Assembly: GCA_937880065.1 (NCBI GenBank)
Contig: CALFMA010000463.1
Coordinates: 1 to 5,902 of the forward strand
Length of the DNA: 5,902 nt
Direction of reading: 5' to 3'
Source: an uncultured Ruminococcus sp.
Lineage (GTDB): Bacteria > Bacillota_A > Clostridia > Oscillospirales > Ruminococcaceae
Positions 4,157-5,902 of this stretch are shown piece after piece. Made by a program: the position numbers and the translations under genes. The first letter of the stretch is position 1; every line of letters begins with the position of its first letter. The notes under the pieces are model-generated. The model did no database searches, was not told where the DNA came from, and saw only the letters and a program-made list of their open reading frames with translations.

Positions 4157-5668
4157 ATGAAGAAATTTTTCAAAAAAGCTGTCACAGCGGCTTTATCTGT
4201 GATTTTATGCGGATATACGGCAATTTCCGCATCTGCAAAAGAGCCTTATGATGTGTATAACTATGACCGCTGGGGCGAACCCATACCCTCACAGGCAGGC
4301 TATACCGCTGAACGTGCCGTATCGGGGTATGATTTAGAGGTGGGCGAGTTTAATATGCCCTCGGATATTTTCTGTGCCTTTGACGGCAATTTTTACATAA
4401 CAGATACAGGAAATAACCGAATTGTAGCCGTTGACGGGGAATTTTCCAAAGCCGTTGAGGTATACGACAAATTCACATTTTCAGACGGCAGGGAAACTAC
4501 GCTTAAAAAACCCTCGGGAGTATTTGTTTCCGCAGAAAATCAGCTTATGTACATTGCGGATACCGAAAATTCCAGAGTTCTTATAACAAATCTCACAGGA
4601 AATGCGGTGGGAGAAATCACCAAACCCGATACAGAAATATACGGCAGTCAGCGTACTTTTAACCCTCAGCGTGTAATTGCCGACAAGGCAGGCAATGTCT
4701 ATGTGGTGCTGAACAATATAACCACAGGTGCGGCAATGTTTTCACCCAATGGCGAATTTATGGGATTTTACGGTGCAAACAGAGTTCAGCCCACAGCTGA
4801 AATAATCGGGGATTACGTTTCGGGAATTTTTATGTCCGAGGAAAAACGGGCAAGACGCACACGAAATGTTCCCACAGGAATTACAAGCTTTGACATTGAG
4901 GGAGATTTTATTTATACCTGCACTTCCTCGTCAACTCAGACAACGGACACGGTGAAAAAGCTTAATGCCGCAGGAAAAAACATATTTGCAGGCAATGAAA
5001 ATATTTTCGGGGATTATTCCCCTATGTACGACACATCGCAGAACAGAGTCCTTGCCTCGGCAATTGTGGATATTGACATTGCAGAGGACGGAAATATTAA
5101 CTGCCTTGACCTTACAATGGGGCGGATTTTCCAGTATGACGAGGACTGCAACCTGCTGTTTATCGTGGGTACAAATGCAAGTCAGGTTGGCGGATTCCGT
5201 CAGGCGGCGGCACTTGAATCCTGCGGTGACAGGCTGTATGTGACGGATACAATGAAAAATACCGTGACAATTTTCAAGGAAACCGATTTCGGCGAAGTTG
5301 TTCACAAGGCGTCAACTCTCCACAACGGCGGATATTACGAGGAGGCACTCAATCCGTGGCTGGAGGTGCTGAAATATGACGGCACATACCGCCGTGCGTA
5401 TCTCGGAATTGCCGCCGCAAAGCTCCGTTCTGGTGAGTATGAGGAGGCTATGAAATACGCAAAGCTTGCAGATGCAGGCAAAATTTACGATAAGGCTTTC
5501 GAGGGCTATCGTCTGGAATTTATCAGAAATAATTTCGAACCAATACTTCTTGCGTTGATTTTCGCTGCAATCGCCATTGCAGGCACTCTGAAAATCCGCA
5601 AAGACAAAAAAGCAGCCCTTGCTGCTGAAAAAAATAAGGAGAAATCTGAAGAAAAGGAGGAGCGGTAA
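4157..5668 (+). CDS. Secreted, membrane-anchored NHL beta-propeller/TPR protein (503 aa)
   Basis: The N-terminus is a signal peptide (MKKFFKK, hydrophobic core, ASA at 25-27, likely cut before K28). Cys18 lacks a lipobox context, so a lipoprotein is unlikely. From about 65 to 375 there are roughly six NHL-like blades; clear examples are FYITDTGNNRIVAVD, MYIADTENSRVLI and LYVTDTMKNTVTIF. A TPR-like helical segment follows at about 380-455 (GGYYEEALNPWLEVL, then SGEYEEAMKYAKLA), then one membrane helix at about 462-481 and a K/E-rich cytoplasmic tail. The propeller and TPR should face outward. The start is chosen for the signal peptide and GAGGTG at 4145-4150, 8 nt away if GAGG is counted. It is tightly coupled to permease 2 and followed by a Yip1 gene. 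A scaffold or ligand-binding partner of the importer is inference; no catalytic motif is seen. Confidence 0.85.
   Translation: MKKFFKKAVTAALSVILCGYTAISASAKEPYDVYNYDRWGEPIPSQAGYTAERAVSGYDLEVGEFNMPSDIFCAFDGNFYITDTGNNRIVAVDGEFSKAVEVYDKFTFSDGRETTLKKPSGVFVSAENQLMYIADTENSRVLITNLTGNAVGEITKPDTEIYGSQRTFNPQRVIADKAGNVYVVLNNITTGAAMFSPNGEFMGFYGANRVQPTAEIIGDYVSGIFMSEEKRARRTRNVPTGITSFDIEGDFIYTCTSSSTQTTDTVKKLNAAGKNIFAGNENIFGDYSPMYDTSQNRVLASAIVDIDIAEDGNINCLDLTMGRIFQYDEDCNLLFIVGTNASQVGGFRQAAALESCGDRLYVTDTMKNTVTIFKETDFGEVVHKASTLHNGGYYEEALNPWLEVLKYDGTYRRAYLGIAAAKLRSGEYEEAMKYAKLADAGKIYDKAFEGYRLEFIRNNFEPILLALIFAAIAIAGTLKIRKDKKAALAAEKNKEKSEEKEER
5654..5660 (+). promoter_or_regulatory. Strong Shine-Dalgarno far upstream of the Yip1 start
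   Basis: AAGGAGG is the best ribosome-binding sequence in this region, yet no start codon lies within normal reach. The next in-frame gene start, ATG 5706, is 45 nt away. A perfect hairpin occupies 35 of those bases. It lies inside the last codons of the NHL gene, so it might also be only codon usage (Lys-Glu-Glu rich tail). Confidence 0.45.
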
Positions 5669-5697
5669 TACCGCACGGAGCTTGTGAGGTATTACCG
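5663..5697 (+). promoter_or_regulatory. Perfect 10-bp hairpin spanning the NHL stop, before the Yip1 gene
   Basis: CGGTAATACC (5663-5672) and GGTATTACCG (5688-5697) are exact inverted repeats around a 15-nt loop, in which CAC/GTG can add three more pairs. The TAA stop of the NHL gene (5666-5668) is inside the left arm. There is no T-tract, so it is not a standard terminator. When folded, only 10 nt separate the Shine-Dalgarno at 5654-5660 from ATG 5706. It may also be a copy of a dispersed palindromic repeat. Confidence 0.6.
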
Positions 5698-5705
5698 AAA
5701 AGCAT

Positions 5706-5902
5706 ATGTATGAGTTAACCCCCGTACAATGGGTAATTCACGCCATAACTCACCCCGTTGAGGGCTTTGAGGATATGCGCTGGAAAAAATCAGGCTCGCT
5801 GAAAATAGCCTTTTTCATAGTATTTATGCTGTTCCTTGCCGGTATTGCCGCAGAACGGCTTTACGGCTTCAACCACTATGTTCCATATGACAAGATATTC
5901 AA
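5706..5902 (+). CDS. Yip1-family membrane protein, N-terminal 65 codons (partial)
   Basis: The visible part reads MYELTPVQWVIHAITHPVEG, then FEDMRWKKSGSLKIAFFIVF and a first membrane helix (about 33-50), then ERLYGFNHYVPYDKIF. The HP-x-x-GF-x-D-x-(R/K)-x-x-K-x-GS motif before the first helix is characteristic of bacterial Yip1-domain (PF04893-type) proteins, multi-pass membrane proteins of unknown function. The gene runs off the window. No Shine-Dalgarno lies within normal distance of ATG 5706; the strong one at 5654-5660 is across a hairpin. It probably belongs to the operon of the permeases and the NHL protein; membership is inferred from spacing and direction only. Confidence 0.75.
   Translation, partial: MYELTPVQWVIHAITHPVEGFEDMRWKKSGSLKIAFFIVFMLFLAGIAAERLYGFNHYVPYDKIF

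Noticed and set aside
5663..5697. Rho-independent terminator after the NHL gene
   Set aside because: No T-tract follows (GAAAAGC does), and a same-strand gene starts 8 nt later.

Overview
The window joins two unrelated blocks. Bases 1 to about 2200 hold a compact run of minus-strand genes that look like the early/replication module of a prophage. From about 2200 to the right end lie plus-strand chromosomal genes of a carbohydrate ABC-transport locus. The protein styles suggest a low- to mid-GC gut Firmicute, probably Oscillospiraceae and Ruminococcus-like: a clostridial phage DnaC-like ATPase, an HNH-like protein ending in FGKNWL, a DLISRQ-type N-terminus, and an LplB/YtcP-type permease pair followed by NHL and Yip1 proteins. 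This placement comes from recognising families, not from a search.

Phage block, in transcription order (right to left): an N-terminally truncated DnaC-like helicase-loader ATPase, a small HNH/zinc protein, a 77-aa Cys-rich protein, SSB, a 141-bp spacer with a hairpin, a 126-aa protein with a Cys4 module plus an NrdR-like zinc ribbon, a possible 21-codon hydrophobic peptide with an ATA start, a 67-aa Cys4 protein, and the first 12 codons of a further gene. Most neighbours overlap by a few bases and most have strong Shine-Dalgarno sequences, as expected for one polycistronic early transcript. Three small proteins carry Cys clusters. Two of these share the same spaced pattern over about 28 residues and look like paralogues.

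Junction: between about 2180 and 2215 the phage ATPase (minus strand) runs head-on into a sugar permease (plus strand). Both have lost their N-termini. This is not how a phage att site looks. It is either an illegitimate recombination/deletion scar or an assembly chimera.

Chromosomal block: permease 1 (5'-truncated), then a 249-bp gap filled by two inverted-repeat elements, permease 2, a 503-aa secreted and C-terminally anchored NHL beta-propeller/TPR protein, and the start of a Yip1-family membrane protein. The permeases would form the membrane channel of a sugar importer. No solute-binding protein or ATPase gene is in view. The NHL and Yip1 proteins are probable partners of unknown function. 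Between the NHL and Yip1 genes, a perfect 10-bp hairpin separates a strong Shine-Dalgarno from the Yip1 ATG. Folding it would leave 10 nt between them, suggesting a structure-assisted ribosome binding site.
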